Positions 26,470 to 35,839 are shown, counted from the stretch's first letter. The stretch is 64,000 nt of DNA from Bradyrhizobium sp. JYMT SZCCT0428 (GCF_018131075.1 NZ_JAFCLS010000001.1:186001-250000); one strand, 5' to 3'. Numbers and translations: made by a program. Notes: generated by a model from the sequence alone, not told the origin.

Positions 26470-27116
26470 CAGGCGGTCTCGCCGGGTTGCTTCGGCAGTC
26501 CGGTGCCGATCATGCTGTCGCGGGTGACGAGTTCGGCGAGCTGCTCGGCGCTCCAGCCGTCGGTGCCTTCGGGCCGCATGGGCAGCACGAGGTAGCGGAT
26601 TTCGGCGGTGGAATCCCAGACGCGGATCTTTGTCGTCTCGGGCAGGGCGACGCCAAAATCCTGCAACACGCCGCGCGGATCGGAGACCGCGCGGGAGCGA
26701 TAGGGCGCGGATTTGTACCACACCGGCGGCAGCCCGAGCACCGGATGCGGGTAGCAGGAGCAGAGCGTGCAGACGACCATGTTGTGCTGCGCGGGTGTGT
26801 TCTCGACCACCACCATGTGCTCGCCCTGACGGCCGCTATAGTCGAGCTCGGCGATTGCCGCAGTCGCATCCTTCATCAGCCGCGCGTGATAGGCCGGATC
26901 GCTCCAGGCTTTTGCGACGACGCGGATGCCGTTGCGCGGGCCGATCTTCTTTTCATACAGGTCAATCAGGAGATCGAGCGAGGCCGGATCGACATAGCCC
27001 TTTTCGGTCAGGATCGATTCCAGCGCGCGCACCCGCAGCTCGGTCTCCGACAATTCCGAATGGTCGTGATCGTGGTGGTGATGATGGTCGTGGTGGTCGT
27101 GGTCATGGCCTGTCAT
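26469..27116 (-). CDS. nthA: Nitrile hydratase subunit alpha, cobalt type
   Basis: This 215-residue protein has the metal-claw motif VCTLCSCY. Its Cys ligands carry the two backbone amides, and Thr between the first two Cys marks the cobalt class (iron enzymes have Ser). The first 19 residues are almost all His and Asp, a likely metal-binding tail for cobalt acquisition. [20 protein letters not shown] and [19 protein letters not shown] are typical. It is the first gene of the operon. No amidase gene, the usual next enzyme, is present nearby. Confidence 0.96.
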   Translation of the reverse strand: MTGHDHDHHDHHHHHDHDHSELSETELRVRALESILTEKGYVDPASLDLLIDLYEKKIGPRNGIRVVAKAWSDPAYHARLMKDATAAIAELDYSGRQGEHMVVVENTPAQHNMVVCTLCSCYPHPVLGLPPVWYKSAPYRSRAVSDPRGVLQDFGVALPETTKIRVWDSTAEIRYLVLPMRPEGTDGWSAEQLAELVTRDSMIGTGLPKQPGETA

Positions 27117-27178
27117 GCGGCCAAGATAGTCGCAAAATCCGGGCTATGTCGAGGCGAAGACTCTGCTAGCATTTGGTC

Positions 27179-27940
27179 ATGGGGATTGGGGCAGGGCGCA
27201 TCGCAATCGCGGCGGCAGCGGCCATTTCGGGCTGGCTTCCGGCTGGCGATGCGCGCGCCGCCAACGGCGCCTACGCGGTCGACGCCGCCGACATCGCCGA
27301 GGTCGGCTCCTGCAAGGTCGAGAGCTGGCTGCAGGCGGCGACCAACACGGATTTTACGGCCGTGGCCAATCCATCCTGCGCGGTGAATGTTTTCAGGCCG
27401 GTGGAATTGAGCATGCAGACCGTCCGGTCGCGCAGCGACGGCGACTGGAGCACCAGTCTCGCTCCCAAGGCCAAGTGGAACTTCATTCCGACCGGCGTTG
27501 GAAGGTTCGGCCTGTCGTTCTATGCGGGCGGATCATTCGACGCGTTGACCGGAGATAACCTCACCGCGTTCGCGGTGGTGCCCGTGACCTACAGACTGTC
27601 CGAGACGATGCGGATCAATCTCAATGGCGGCTGGATGTGGGACCGCATGGCCGACCGGCACTACCTGATCTATGGCGCCGGCTTTGACTGGAAGCTCACG
27701 GACACGTTGCAGTGGACCATCGAAGCGTTTGGCCAGGCCGGCCAGTCGGACGAGCCCAGCGCGGTCCGGCCGCGATTCCAGACCGGCATTCGCTACCGGC
27801 CTAACGACATATTTTCGGTCGACCTAATCTACGGCCACAACATATCAGGCGAAAACGCCAACTGGATCACGCTTGGCACCACGATCCGCTTTCCGGTGCC
27901 GGGCGGCAAACCCGACCATCAACGTACCGGCCATTTGTGA
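27179..27940 (+). CDS. Predicted outer-membrane beta-barrel protein, unknown role
   Basis: This 253-residue protein has a Sec signal peptide (about residues 1-28, IAIAAAAAISGWLPAGDARA). It is followed by alternating hydrophobic/aromatic strands such as GRFGLSFYAGGSFDAL and NLNGGWMWDRMADRHYLIYG, ending in FSVDLIYGHN and a strand ITLGTTIRFPV. This looks like a porin or phenol-degradation-type outer-membrane barrel, but I cannot assign a family. It is divergent from nitrile hydratase by 62 bases, so a role in nitrile uptake is possible but unsupported. Confidence 0.7.
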   Translation: MGIGAGRIAIAAAAAISGWLPAGDARAANGAYAVDAADIAEVGSCKVESWLQAATNTDFTAVANPSCAVNVFRPVELSMQTVRSRSDGDWSTSLAPKAKWNFIPTGVGRFGLSFYAGGSFDALTGDNLTAFAVVPVTYRLSETMRINLNGGWMWDRMADRHYLIYGAGFDWKLTDTLQWTIEAFGQAGQSDEPSAVRPRFQTGIRYRPNDIFSVDLIYGHNISGENANWITLGTTIRFPVPGGKPDHQRTGHL

Positions 27941-28058
27941 GCTCTCACGCGGCCGGTTGCACCCCTGGGCAGGAGGGGCCGGCATGCAAACAGTGCGCGG
28001 GCCGACCGCGCATTTCTGCGCTAAGGTTTTCAAAAATAACGGGCAGGGAGACGCTCGC

Positions 28059-28865
28059 GTGACCAAATTCGTCACCATTGAAAAAGGCCTTGGGCCCGAT
28101 GGCCGTATCGCCGTCGTCCGCTTCGACCGGGGCGATGGCATCAACGCGATGTCGCCGGAGGCGATGCGCCAGCTTACCGAAGCCGCCCGCAGCTTTGAGG
28201 ATGACGGCGCGACCTCGGTCGTGGTGCTGACCGGCGCCGCCAAGGCATTCACGGCCGGATTCGATCTCAAAGACCCCGAGGGCCGGGCGCGGAAAACCAT
28301 GGACCTCGGCACCCTGCGCCGCCATCTGAAACTCGGGCCGCGCCTGACGCGGGCCTGGCAGGACATGGAACAGATCACGATCGGCGCCATCGAAGGCTTC
28401 TGCGTCGGCGGCGGCGTCGCGCTGGCGGTGGCGCTGGACTTCCGGGTCATGGCCCGCGACGCCCATATGCGCGTGCCAGAGATCGGGCTCGGCATGAACA
28501 TGAGCTGGCAGAGCGTGCCGCGCATGCTGCACCTGATGGGACCGGCGCGGACCAAGCAGGCCGTGATCCTGGCCGACCACCGCATCACGGCAGCCGAGGC
28601 CTATGAATGGCGGCTGGTCGAGGAGGTCGCCGATCCCGGCAAAGCTTTCGACGCCGCCATGGCGCTCGCCGCCACGGTCGCCGCCCAGCCGTCGCTGTCG
28701 GTCGCCATGACCAAGCTGACCGTCAACCGGCTCACCCACGCGCTCGACGATCTCACCAGCCACATGGACGTCGACCAGTTCGCGCTAGCGAGCCTGAGCG
28801 AGGATCACAAGGAAGGTGTCGCGGCGTTCCTGGAGCGGCGCAAGCCGAAGTTCAGGGGGCGGTAG
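28059..28865 (+). CDS. Enoyl-CoA hydratase/isomerase family protein
   Basis: This 268-residue crotonase-fold protein starts at GTG 28059, with GGGCAGGGAG upstream. Oxyanion-hole segments are KAFTAGFDL and EGFCVGGGVALAVALDFRVM. The active-site region PEIGLGMNM retains a Glu, consistent with hydratase chemistry. The C-terminal helices include QPSLSVAMTKLTVNRL. The substrate is unknown. It lies upstream of a TRAP system and an acyl-CoA synthetase, which suggests import and CoA-dependent breakdown of an organic acid. Confidence 0.88.
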   Translation: MTKFVTIEKGLGPDGRIAVVRFDRGDGINAMSPEAMRQLTEAARSFEDDGATSVVVLTGAAKAFTAGFDLKDPEGRARKTMDLGTLRRHLKLGPRLTRAWQDMEQITIGAIEGFCVGGGVALAVALDFRVMARDAHMRVPEIGLGMNMSWQSVPRMLHLMGPARTKQAVILADHRITAAEAYEWRLVEEVADPGKAFDAAMALAATVAAQPSLSVAMTKLTVNRLTHALDDLTSHMDVDQFALASLSEDHKEGVAAFLERRKPKFRGR

Positions 28866-29225
28866 CCTATGCCGAGAGGCCAAACGCAAAATCACGAAAA
28901 CAACCCCATGCAAAGAAAGGCCGGTTCGGCTGCCTATACCCGTAATTCGCATAAGGTATATTATGGAATATTTATATCTACAATTAGATCAGATATTTAG
29001 CGTGAATTCCTTCCAAGCCAGGTCAGATTGGCCCGGTTCTTCGATCCAGAACGCGACCCCAGACAGCTCGCAAAAACAAACGCATGACTGCTGGCGGCTG
29101 CGTCCCGAAAACCGATATTGCCGCGGCCCGCGGACGCTGCAATAAGCCGCCCGGCGAGATCGCTCGCAGCATCCGGTCCGCACGGATTGGGTCTCAAGAA
29201 CAACAACCCTCAAGGGAGAAACCAG
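28866..29225. other. Intergenic region with AT-rich promoter-like stretch
   Basis: The 360 bases contain a markedly AT-rich tract (about 28955-29000), a likely promoter for the dctP-dctQM-acyl-CoA synthetase transcription unit. No gene is supported. Confidence 0.4.
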
Positions 29226-30245
29226 ATGAGCTTTTCACGACGCACGCTTCTCAAGGCATCCGCTGCGTCAGCGGTTTTGGGCGGCATCAGCGCCCCGTTG
29301 GTGGCGCGTGCCCAGACCGCCGAATTCACCTACAAATACGCCAACAATCTGCCTGACGGCCATCCGTTGAACACCCGCGCCAAGGAGATGGCGGCGGCGA
29401 TCAAGGCCGAGACCAATGGCCGGTTCGACCTGCAGATTTTCCCGAACAACCAGCTCGGTTCCGACACCGACATGCTGAGCCAGATCAGGTCCGGCGGCGT
29501 CGAGTTTTTCACGCTGTCGGGCCTGATCCTGGCGACGCTGGTGCCGGCGGCGTCGATCAGCGGCATCGGCTTCGCTTTCCCGGATTACGACACGGTCTGG
29601 AAGGCCATGGATGGCGGGCTGGGCGCTCACGTCCGCGGCGAGATCACCAAGGCCAATCTGGTGGTCATGGACAAGATCTGGGACAATGGCTTCCGACAGA
29701 CCACGTCCTCGACCAAGCCGATCAACGGGCCTGAGGACCTCAAGGGCTTCAAGATTCGCGTTCCGGTCTCGCCGCTCTGGACCTCGATGTTCAAGGCGTT
29801 CGATGCGGCGCCCGCCTCGATCAATTTCAGCGAAGTCTATTCCGCGCTGCAGACCAAGATCGTCGAGGGCCAGGAAAATCCGCTGGCGATCATCTCGACC
29901 GCCAAACTCTACGAAGTGCAGAAATTCTGCTCGCTGACCAACCACATGTGGGACGGCTTCTGGTTCCTTGCCAACCGCCGCGCGTGGGAAAAACTCCCGG
30001 AGGATGTCCGGACCATCGTCGCCAAAAACATCAACGCCGCGGGCGTGAAGGAACGCGAAGACGTCGCCAAGCTCAATGCCGGCCTGCAGCAGGAACTGGC
30101 CGGCAAGGGCCTGGTCTTCAACCAGCCCAATGTGACCCCGTTCCGCGACAAACTGCGCTCGGCCGGCTTCTATGCGGAATGGAAGGGCAAATACGGCGAA
30201 CAGGCCTGGGAGCTGCTGGAGAAGTCCGTCGGCAAGCTGTCGTAG
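29226..30245 (+). CDS. TRAP transporter substrate-binding protein (DctP family), second system
   Basis: This 339-residue protein has the twin-arginine-like signal SFSRRTLLKASAASAVLGG. DctP hallmarks are YANNLPDGHPLNTRA, FPNNQLGSDTDML, LKGFKIRVPVSPLW (conserved ligand-binding Arg) and VYSALQTKIVEGQENPL. The ATG at 29226 has AAGGGAGA upstream. It is followed by a hairpin and the fused permease gene, typical of stoichiometry control between receptor and permease. Confidence 0.93.
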   Translation: MSFSRRTLLKASAASAVLGGISAPLVARAQTAEFTYKYANNLPDGHPLNTRAKEMAAAIKAETNGRFDLQIFPNNQLGSDTDMLSQIRSGGVEFFTLSGLILATLVPAASISGIGFAFPDYDTVWKAMDGGLGAHVRGEITKANLVVMDKIWDNGFRQTTSSTKPINGPEDLKGFKIRVPVSPLWTSMFKAFDAAPASINFSEVYSALQTKIVEGQENPLAIISTAKLYEVQKFCSLTNHMWDGFWFLANRRAWEKLPEDVRTIVAKNINAAGVKEREDVAKLNAGLQQELAGKGLVFNQPNVTPFRDKLRSAGFYAEWKGKYGEQAWELLEKSVGKLS

Positions 30246-30247
30246 CC

Positions 30248-30271
30248 GGATAGGGGTCTCAGACCCTATCC
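30248..30271 (+). terminator. Hairpin between TRAP receptor and permease genes
   Basis: GGATAGGG at 30248-30255 pairs perfectly with CCCTATCC at 30264-30271 and is followed by TGTCTTTGG. It sits just after the dctP stop. It may act as a partial terminator or 3'-end stabiliser, so that more receptor than permease is made. Confidence 0.6.
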
Positions 30272-30286
30272 TGTCTTTGGTTGAGC

Positions 30287-30332
30287 ATGATCATCCCGGA
30301 AAATACGTTTCCACTTTTCCGGATCATGCCTT
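30287..30332. repeat. Dispersed palindrome (GATCCGGAAAAGTGG type)
   Basis: GCATGATCATCCCGGAAAAT and CCACTTTTCCGGATCATGCC form an inverted repeat. I recall this module as a frequent Bradyrhizobium intergenic sequence. It lies in the dctP-dctQM spacer. Confidence 0.55.
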
Positions 30333-30348
30333 GGTGCAGGGCGCCGCG

Positions 30349-32247
30349 ATGGCTCATGCCGAACTGACCGAGAACGTGACCGGCGAGGTGGCAGAGCCCC
30401 CTCGCCGCCGCTCCCTGCTCGCGTCCATTGAAAACCTCCTGGGCATGCTGGTTGAGATCCCGGCAGCACTCCTGGTCGTCGCCGAGATCGTGATCCTGTT
30501 CGCGGGCGTGGTCGCACGTTACGGCATGCACCGACCGTTGATCTGGTCGGACGAACTGGCTTCGATGCTGTTCCTGTGGCTGGCGATGCTGGGGGCTGCC
30601 GTGGCGTTCCGGCGTGCCGAGCACATGCGGATGACGGCTGTGGTCGCGAGCGCCAAGCCTGCGCTGCGCGCCTATCTCGATCTGGTCGCGACCTCGGCCG
30701 CGCTGGCGTTCCTTTTGATGATCGCCTGGCCGGCCTTTGAATACGCCTATGAGGAAAGCTACATCACGACGCCGGCGCTGCAGGTCACCAATATCTGGCG
30801 GGCGGCGGCGCTGCCGGTCGGCATCGCTCTGATGGCGCTGTTTGCGTTCCTGCGGCTGGCACGCGCGGGCAACATCCGCACCGTTTTCGCGGCCATCCTG
30901 TCGGTCGCGCTGGTCATTGCGGTGTTCTGGCTGCTGAAAGGCTCGCTGCGTCCGCTCGGCAATCTCAACCTGATCATCTTCTTCGTTGGCGTGGCCGGCT
31001 TCTGCGTGTTCGCGGGCGTTCCCATTGCGTTCGGCTTTGGGCTGGCGACCTATGGCTATCTGGCGCTGACCACCAATACGCCGCTGATGGTACTCGTCGG
31101 CCGCATGGACGAGGGCATGAGCCACCTCATCCTGCTGTCGGTGCCGCTGTTCGTGTTTCTGGGGTTGCTGATCGAAATGACCGGCATGGCGCGCGCCATG
31201 GTGGCGTTCCTCGCAAGCCTGCTGGGCCATGTCCGGGGCGGGCTGCATTACGTGCTGGTCGGCGCGATGTATCTGGTCTCGGGCATCTCGGGCTCCAAGG
31301 CCGCCGACATGGCTGCCGTCGCCCCGGTGCTGTTTCCGGAAATGAAGGCGCGGGGCGCCAAGCCGGGCGATCTGGTCGCCCTGCTCTCGGCCACCGGCGC
31401 CCAAACCGAAACCATCCCGCCGAGCCTCGTGCTGATCACCATCGGCTCGGTCACCGGCGTATCGATTGCAGCGCTGTTCACCGGCGGCCTGCTGCCCGGC
31501 GTGGTGCTGGCGATCACGCTGTCGGCGCTGGTGTGGTGGCGCTACCGCGACGAGGACCTGACCCACGTCGCCAGGGCCAGCGGCGGCGAGATTCTCCGTG
31601 CGTTCATCATCGCCCTGCCCGCCGTGGCGCTGCCTTTTGTGATCCGCTACGCCGTGGTCGAGGGCATTGCGACCGCGACCGAGGTGTCCACCATCGGCAT
31701 CGTCTACGCCTTCATCGTCGGCTATCTGATCTACGGGCTGTTGATCTATCGCAATTTCGACTGGCGACGGATCATGCCGATGCTGGTCGAGACGGCGTGC
31801 CTGTCGGGCGCCATCCTGCTGATCATCGGCTGCGCCACCGGGATGGCCTGGGGCCTGACCCAGTCCGGCTTCTCGCGGACGCTGGCGGCGGCGATGACCG
31901 GCCTGCCCGGCGGCTCGGCGACCTTCATCGCGGTGTCGATCGTGGCCTTCGTGATCCTCGGCAGCGTGCTGGAGGGCATTCCGGCGATCGTGCTGTTCGG
32001 ACCGCTGTTGTTTCCGATCGCCCGTGCGGTCGGCGTCCACGAGGTTCACTATGCCATGATCGTTATCCTGGCGATGGGTATCGGGCTATTCGCGCCGCCG
32101 TTCGGAGTGGGCTATTATGCCGCCTGCGCCATCGGACGCGTCGATCCGGCCGAAGGGATCAGGCCGATCTGGGGCTATCTGCTGGCGCTGATGGTCGGAC
32201 TAATTATTGTGGCGATCTTCCCGTGGATTTCGATCGGGTTCTTGTAG
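30349..32247 (+). CDS. TRAP transporter fused permease (DctQ-DctM)
   Basis: This 632-residue membrane protein has an N-terminal DctQ-like part (residues about 30-190; IWSDELASMLFLWLAMLGAA is typical). The fused DctM part runs from about 200, with SGISGSKAADMAAVAPVLFP and FAPPFGVGYYAACAIG. About 16-17 hydrophobic segments are visible. The ATG at 30349 was chosen because it begins just before the first DctQ helix. It is unlike the first TRAP system, where Q and M are separate genes. The substrate is probably an organic acid used by the downstream CoA ligase (inference). Confidence 0.92.
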   Translation: MAHAELTENVTGEVAEPPRRRSLLASIENLLGMLVEIPAALLVVAEIVILFAGVVARYGMHRPLIWSDELASMLFLWLAMLGAAVAFRRAEHMRMTAVVASAKPALRAYLDLVATSAALAFLLMIAWPAFEYAYEESYITTPALQVTNIWRAAALPVGIALMALFAFLRLARAGNIRTVFAAILSVALVIAVFWLLKGSLRPLGNLNLIIFFVGVAGFCVFAGVPIAFGFGLATYGYLALTTNTPLMVLVGRMDEGMSHLILLSVPLFVFLGLLIEMTGMARAMVAFLASLLGHVRGGLHYVLVGAMYLVSGISGSKAADMAAVAPVLFPEMKARGAKPGDLVALLSATGAQTETIPPSLVLITIGSVTGVSIAALFTGGLLPGVVLAITLSALVWWRYRDEDLTHVARASGGEILRAFIIALPAVALPFVIRYAVVEGIATATEVSTIGIVYAFIVGYLIYGLLIYRNFDWRRIMPMLVETACLSGAILLIIGCATGMAWGLTQSGFSRTLAAAMTGLPGGSATFIAVSIVAFVILGSVLEGIPAIVLFGPLLFPIARAVGVHEVHYAMIVILAMGIGLFAPPFGVGYYAACAIGRVDPAEGIRPIWGYLLALMVGLIIVAIFPWISIGFL

Positions 32248-32275
32248 GTTCAATTTTACTGACGGGACAAAGCCG

Positions 32276-33937
32276 ATGAGCGCAGCCCAAACGCCGGACC
32301 AAGGTCAATACAGCATCGGATTGGACAAGACGCCGGCGAACTACGTGCCGCTGACGCCGCTGAGCTTCCTCGCACGCAGCGCGGCTGTTTATCCCGATGC
32401 CGTCAGCACCGTCTATGAAGGCCGCGTCTTCACCTGGTCGCAGACCCATGAGCGCTGCCGGCGCTTTGCCTCCTATCTCGCCGGCCGCGGCATCGGCCAT
32501 GGTGATACGGTCGCGGCGATGCTGCCGAATATTCCCGCGATGAATGAATTGCATTTCGCGGTGCCGATGGCCGGCGCGGTGCTAAATGCGCTCAACATCC
32601 GGCTCGACGCGCCCTCGATCGCGTTTCAGCTCGATCATGGCGGCGCCAAAATCATCCTGGTCGATCCGGAGTTTTCCGGCGTCATTGCGGAAGCGCTGAC
32701 GCTGATGAAGTGGCCCAAGCCTTATGTCATCGACGTCGACGATGCGACATTTGCCGGCGGCAAGCGGATCGGCGAACTCGAATATGAAGCGGCGGTAGCG
32801 CAGGGCGATGCTGGTTTTGTGGCACGGCTGCCCGGCGATGAATGGGACGCGATCGCGCTGAGCTATACGTCGGGCACCACGGGCAACCCGAAAGGCGTAG
32901 TGACCCATCACCGCGGTGCTTATCTCAATGCCGTCAGCAATATCCTGGCGGGCAATCTCGGCCAGCATCCGGTCTATCTCTGGACGCTGCCGATGTTTCA
33001 CTGCAACGGCTGGTGCTTTCCGTGGACGGTCGCGGCCGCCGCCGGCATCAATGTCTGCCTGCGCAAGGTGGACCCGTCGAAGATTTTCGAACTGATCCCC
33101 AAACACGGCGTCACCCACATGTGCGGTGCGCCGATCGTCTACAACACGCTGATCAACGCGCCGGGCGCCCCCAAGGGCGCCAAGGCGCGGTCCGTGGTCG
33201 GGTTGATTGCGGGCGCAGCGCCTCCCGTTGCCGTGCTCGAAGGCGCCGAGAGCATCGGCATCAAGCTGACGCATGTCTACGGCCTGACCGAGGTCTATGG
33301 TCCTGCTTCGGTCTGCGCCGAACAGCCGGGCTGGGATGAATTGCCGGCCGATCAACGCGCCCAGCTCAAGCGCCGGCAGGGCGTGCCCTACCCGCTGCAG
33401 GAAGGCGTCACGGTGCTCGATCCCGAAACCATGCGCGAAGTGCCGCGCGACGGCGAGACCATCGGCGAGGTGATGTTCCGCGGCAATATCGTGATGAAGG
33501 GCTATCTGAAGAACGAGAAGGCGACGAGCGAGGCCTTTGCCGGCGGCTGGTTTCACACCGGCGATCTCGGCGTGCTCGATGAAAGCGGCTACGTCATCAT
33601 CAAGGACCGCTCCAAGGACATCATCATTTCCGGCGGCGAGAACATCTCATCGGTCGAGGTCGAGGACATCCTCTACAAGCATCCCGCGGTGCTGTTCGCA
33701 GCTGTCGTGGCAAAACCCGATCCGAAATGGGGCGAAGTGCCCTGCGCCTTCGTCGAGCTGAAGGAAGGCGCCAAAGCCACCGAGGCCGACATCATCGCGT
33801 TCTGCCGCGGCCACATGTCCGGCTTCAAGACCCCGAAGGCCGTGGTGTTCGGCGTCATTCCGAAGACGTCGACCGGGAAGATACAGAAATTCCTGCTGCG
33901 CAATCAGGTCGATTCGGCGAAGGCGATTTCGGCGTAA
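32276..33937 (+). CDS. Acyl-CoA synthetase (AMP-forming, ANL superfamily)
   Basis: This 553-residue enzyme activates a carboxylic acid to its CoA thioester via an acyl-adenylate. Motifs in order are LSYTSGTTGNPKGVV (P-loop, A3), YGLTEVYGPAS (A5), HTGDLGVLDESGYV (A7), KDIIISGGENISSVEVED (A8) and PKTSTGKIQKFLLR with the catalytic Lys (A10). Overall it resembles medium-chain/DmdB-like ligases; the substrate is not decidable. The ATG at 32276 follows the permease by 28 bases in the same operon. Confidence 0.92.
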   Translation: MSAAQTPDQGQYSIGLDKTPANYVPLTPLSFLARSAAVYPDAVSTVYEGRVFTWSQTHERCRRFASYLAGRGIGHGDTVAAMLPNIPAMNELHFAVPMAGAVLNALNIRLDAPSIAFQLDHGGAKIILVDPEFSGVIAEALTLMKWPKPYVIDVDDATFAGGKRIGELEYEAAVAQGDAGFVARLPGDEWDAIALSYTSGTTGNPKGVVTHHRGAYLNAVSNILAGNLGQHPVYLWTLPMFHCNGWCFPWTVAAAAGINVCLRKVDPSKIFELIPKHGVTHMCGAPIVYNTLINAPGAPKGAKARSVVGLIAGAAPPVAVLEGAESIGIKLTHVYGLTEVYGPASVCAEQPGWDELPADQRAQLKRRQGVPYPLQEGVTVLDPETMREVPRDGETIGEVMFRGNIVMKGYLKNEKATSEAFAGGWFHTGDLGVLDESGYVIIKDRSKDIIISGGENISSVEVEDILYKHPAVLFAAVVAKPDPKWGEVPCAFVELKEGAKATEADIIAFCRGHMSGFKTPKAVVFGVIPKTSTGKIQKFLLRNQVDSAKAISA

Positions 33938-33940
33938 ATT

Positions 33941-34042
33941 CGTAGACCGTTGGGTGGGCAAAGGCGCGTAGGCGCCGTGCCCACCATCGTTCGTCAAACT
34001 CCCTCAAGAGTGGTGGGCACGCTTCGCTTTGCCCACCCTACG
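33941..34042. repeat. Dispersed inverted repeat (GGGTGGGCAAAG type)
   Basis: CGTAGACCGTTGGGTGGGCA with AAAG is mirrored about 65 bases later by CTTTGCCCACCCTACG; an inner pair is GTGCCCACCA/TGGTGGGCAC. The long stem lies between convergent genes and could stop transcription from both sides. Confidence 0.65.
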
Positions 34043-34045
34043 AAT

Positions 34046-34678
34046 CTACCCCTGCTCTCTCCTTACTGGCGGATAATACTGCGGCGCCTCGGCCCGTTCG
34101 TACATGCCGTAGTCGCGCATGACCTCGAAGACGCGGAAATACTCCATCGTGGGATCGGCAAATAGCCGCGCACCGAATGCGGTACCGCCCGCTTCGTCCG
34201 GCACGTCGATCAGGTGGGCATACTGTCCTTCGCGATAGACGCTCGTAAACGCGTCACGGCGCCAATCGGTTGCGACTGGAAGTTCGGCGCTTCGCGATTC
34301 CGCCGCCAGCACATAGGTCGGCGGACGGCGGGAAGGATCGTTGTAGGGCGTCCGCTTCTTCGGCTGCCAGACAGGTTGTCCCGGCCTTTCTTCGTGAATG
34401 ACCTGAGCGACGCGAATACGGTAGTCCGAAAAGACTTTCTCGCGGCCGGCCGTCTGGACCTCGTGATGGTGGCCATGGGCCCGCCAGGCCGTCAGGGCGC
34501 CCTCGTCCCGCCATATCTGGTAGGACAGCAGCAGGTTTTCCTGTGTCAAACTCCTGAATCGGTCAATGAAAAGACAGCCACCCATGGCCTCAAGCTCGGG
34601 CTTCAGTGAAGCGGCGAGATTGAGATACTGGTCCCGACGCCCGGGCCTAGTCTGAACTTCGAAGAACAGGCCAATCAT
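34046..34678 (-). CDS. Antibiotic biosynthesis monooxygenase-like (ABM) domain protein
   Basis: This 210-residue protein starts IGLFFEVQTRPGRRDQYLNL. With SLKPELEAMGGCLFIDRFRS and LSYQIWRDEGALTAWRAHGH it matches the dimeric alpha-beta barrel ABM fold (residues 1-95). The second half, residues 100-210, is not recognised; it contains YAHLIDVPDEAGG and EYFRVFEVMRDYGMYERA and may be a degenerate second barrel. The substrate is unknown. It is a single gene between a repeat and a pseudogene fragment. Confidence 0.7.
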   Translation of the reverse strand: MIGLFFEVQTRPGRRDQYLNLAASLKPELEAMGGCLFIDRFRSLTQENLLLSYQIWRDEGALTAWRAHGHHHEVQTAGREKVFSDYRIRVAQVIHEERPGQPVWQPKKRTPYNDPSRRPPTYVLAAESRSAELPVATDWRRDAFTSVYREGQYAHLIDVPDEAGGTAFGARLFADPTMEYFRVFEVMRDYGMYERAEAPQYYPPVRREQG

Positions 34679-34713
34679 TACGCTACCCCTGCTTTTTTCC
34701 CACCGTAGTCCGT

Positions 34714-34800
34714 TTACTCCACCCGCTCCAGCGTCAACCTCATGGGCCGGATCACGCCAGCCTGCAGAGTCTGGCGCAGCACGTCATAATCCTCTCGGTG
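34714..34800 (-). pseudogene. Diverged duplicate of the 3' end of the MBL hydrolase gene
   Basis: The translated fragment DYDVLRQTLQAGVIRPMRLT followed by LERVE closely matches the last residues of the intact metallo-hydrolase at 35917-36723 (DYEVLRQSLPAGVI, MRLTLERAG). DNA identity is high over about 75 bases, with a short deletion. The rest of the gene is missing. The two copies flank the L,D-transpeptidase gene in the same orientation. Confidence 0.75.
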
Positions 34801-34840
34801 ATGACAAGAAGCAGCGGGGCTTGAACCGCGCCCGGACGAT

Positions 34841-35839
34841 TTAGCTCTTTCCGCTCGCCGGCGGCTGCTCGACGAACACGACCGGCGTTCCCTTTTTGAT
34901 GCTCCTGCCCAGCAAGCCGGCATCCCAATTGGTGAGTCGAACGCAACCGTGAGATTCAGACTTGCTGACCGTCGAAGGGTTGGACGTGCCGTGGATGCCG
35001 TATCCTTCCGCCGACAATCCGATCCAATATGATCCCGCCGGGTTGTTCGGGCCGGGTTTGATGTTGAAGGCCTCTTTTGATTTAACACCCTTGAATTTGT
35101 AGTCAGGGTTATAGCGATAATTCGGGTTGGCATCGGTGGACACGACCTTGAGCGTGCCGCTGGGGGTAGGCTTTTCCTTGCTCCCGACAGTCGCTGGAAA
35201 GAACGCGACAAGCTCGCCGGACGAGGCGAAGGCCTTTACGGCCTGGCGTGATTTGTCCACCTCGATCCGTTCAACCTTCAACCTGGCGTCATCTCTCGGC
35301 ACGGCGGCGACCAAAACGGTTTCACCTGCCTGATCGAACTTCTTCTTGGGATTGAGAGCTTCCAGCAGCCCCTCACTCATGTGAAATTTCTCGGCTATGG
35401 CTTCGCGCGGACTGGTGTAGCCGAGAGCTTTGAGGTGCCGCATTTCTTCCATCCTGGAGGGAAGCTTTTCCAGGAAGGGTCCCTTAATATCGTCACCGGA
35501 AATCTTGTACTCGATGACAACAGCGTCCGGGCTCGTCCCGGCAAGCGCCTTCCATACCTCCGCCGTCAATGCTTGAGACGGCTTCAGGCCTTTCGCCTCG
35601 GCGAAAGCCTTCAACGCCTTCTGCGCGTTTTCTCCGAGCTTGCCATCGATCTCTCCCGGAGAAAACCGCGCCCGATCCAGCAGAACCTGGACCTTGATGA
35701 CGAGCGGATCGACTTTCCTTTCTGCCGGAGGTTTTACAGATTCAAATTCTGCATTGTTGATCGACGCGGCGTCCAGCCCGGCCGCCGGCAATATCAGCCA
35801 GACCCACAGGACTGGCGCGGCCAACAGGCGGCGGATCAT
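34841..35839 (-). CDS. L,D-transpeptidase with peptidoglycan-binding domain
   Basis: This 332-residue exported protein has a signal peptide at about residues 1-24 (LLAAPVLWVWLILPAAGLDA). A peptidoglycan-binding-like region follows (KVQVLLDRARFSPGEIDGKL). The C-terminal YkuD domain has the catalytic block HGTSNPSTVSKSESHGCVRL, with nucleophilic Cys and conserved His/Ser/Gly/Arg. It forms 3-3 crosslinks in peptidoglycan or links proteins to it. It sits between two copies of the MBL 3' end, suggesting arrival by duplication or recombination. Confidence 0.93.
   Translation of the reverse strand: MIRRLLAAPVLWVWLILPAAGLDAASINNAEFESVKPPAERKVDPLVIKVQVLLDRARFSPGEIDGKLGENAQKALKAFAEAKGLKPSQALTAEVWKALAGTSPDAVVIEYKISGDDIKGPFLEKLPSRMEEMRHLKALGYTSPREAIAEKFHMSEGLLEALNPKKKFDQAGETVLVAAVPRDDARLKVERIEVDKSRQAVKAFASSGELVAFFPATVGSKEKPTPSGTLKVVSTDANPNYRYNPDYKFKGVKSKEAFNIKPGPNNPAGSYWIGLSAEGYGIHGTSNPSTVSKSESHGCVRLTNWDAGLLGRSIKKGTPVVFVEQPPASGKS

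Noticed and set aside
30259..32049. 596-codon minus-strand frame
   Set aside because: It is antisense to the fused TRAP permease; low-complexity Asp/His/Arg/Gln composition.
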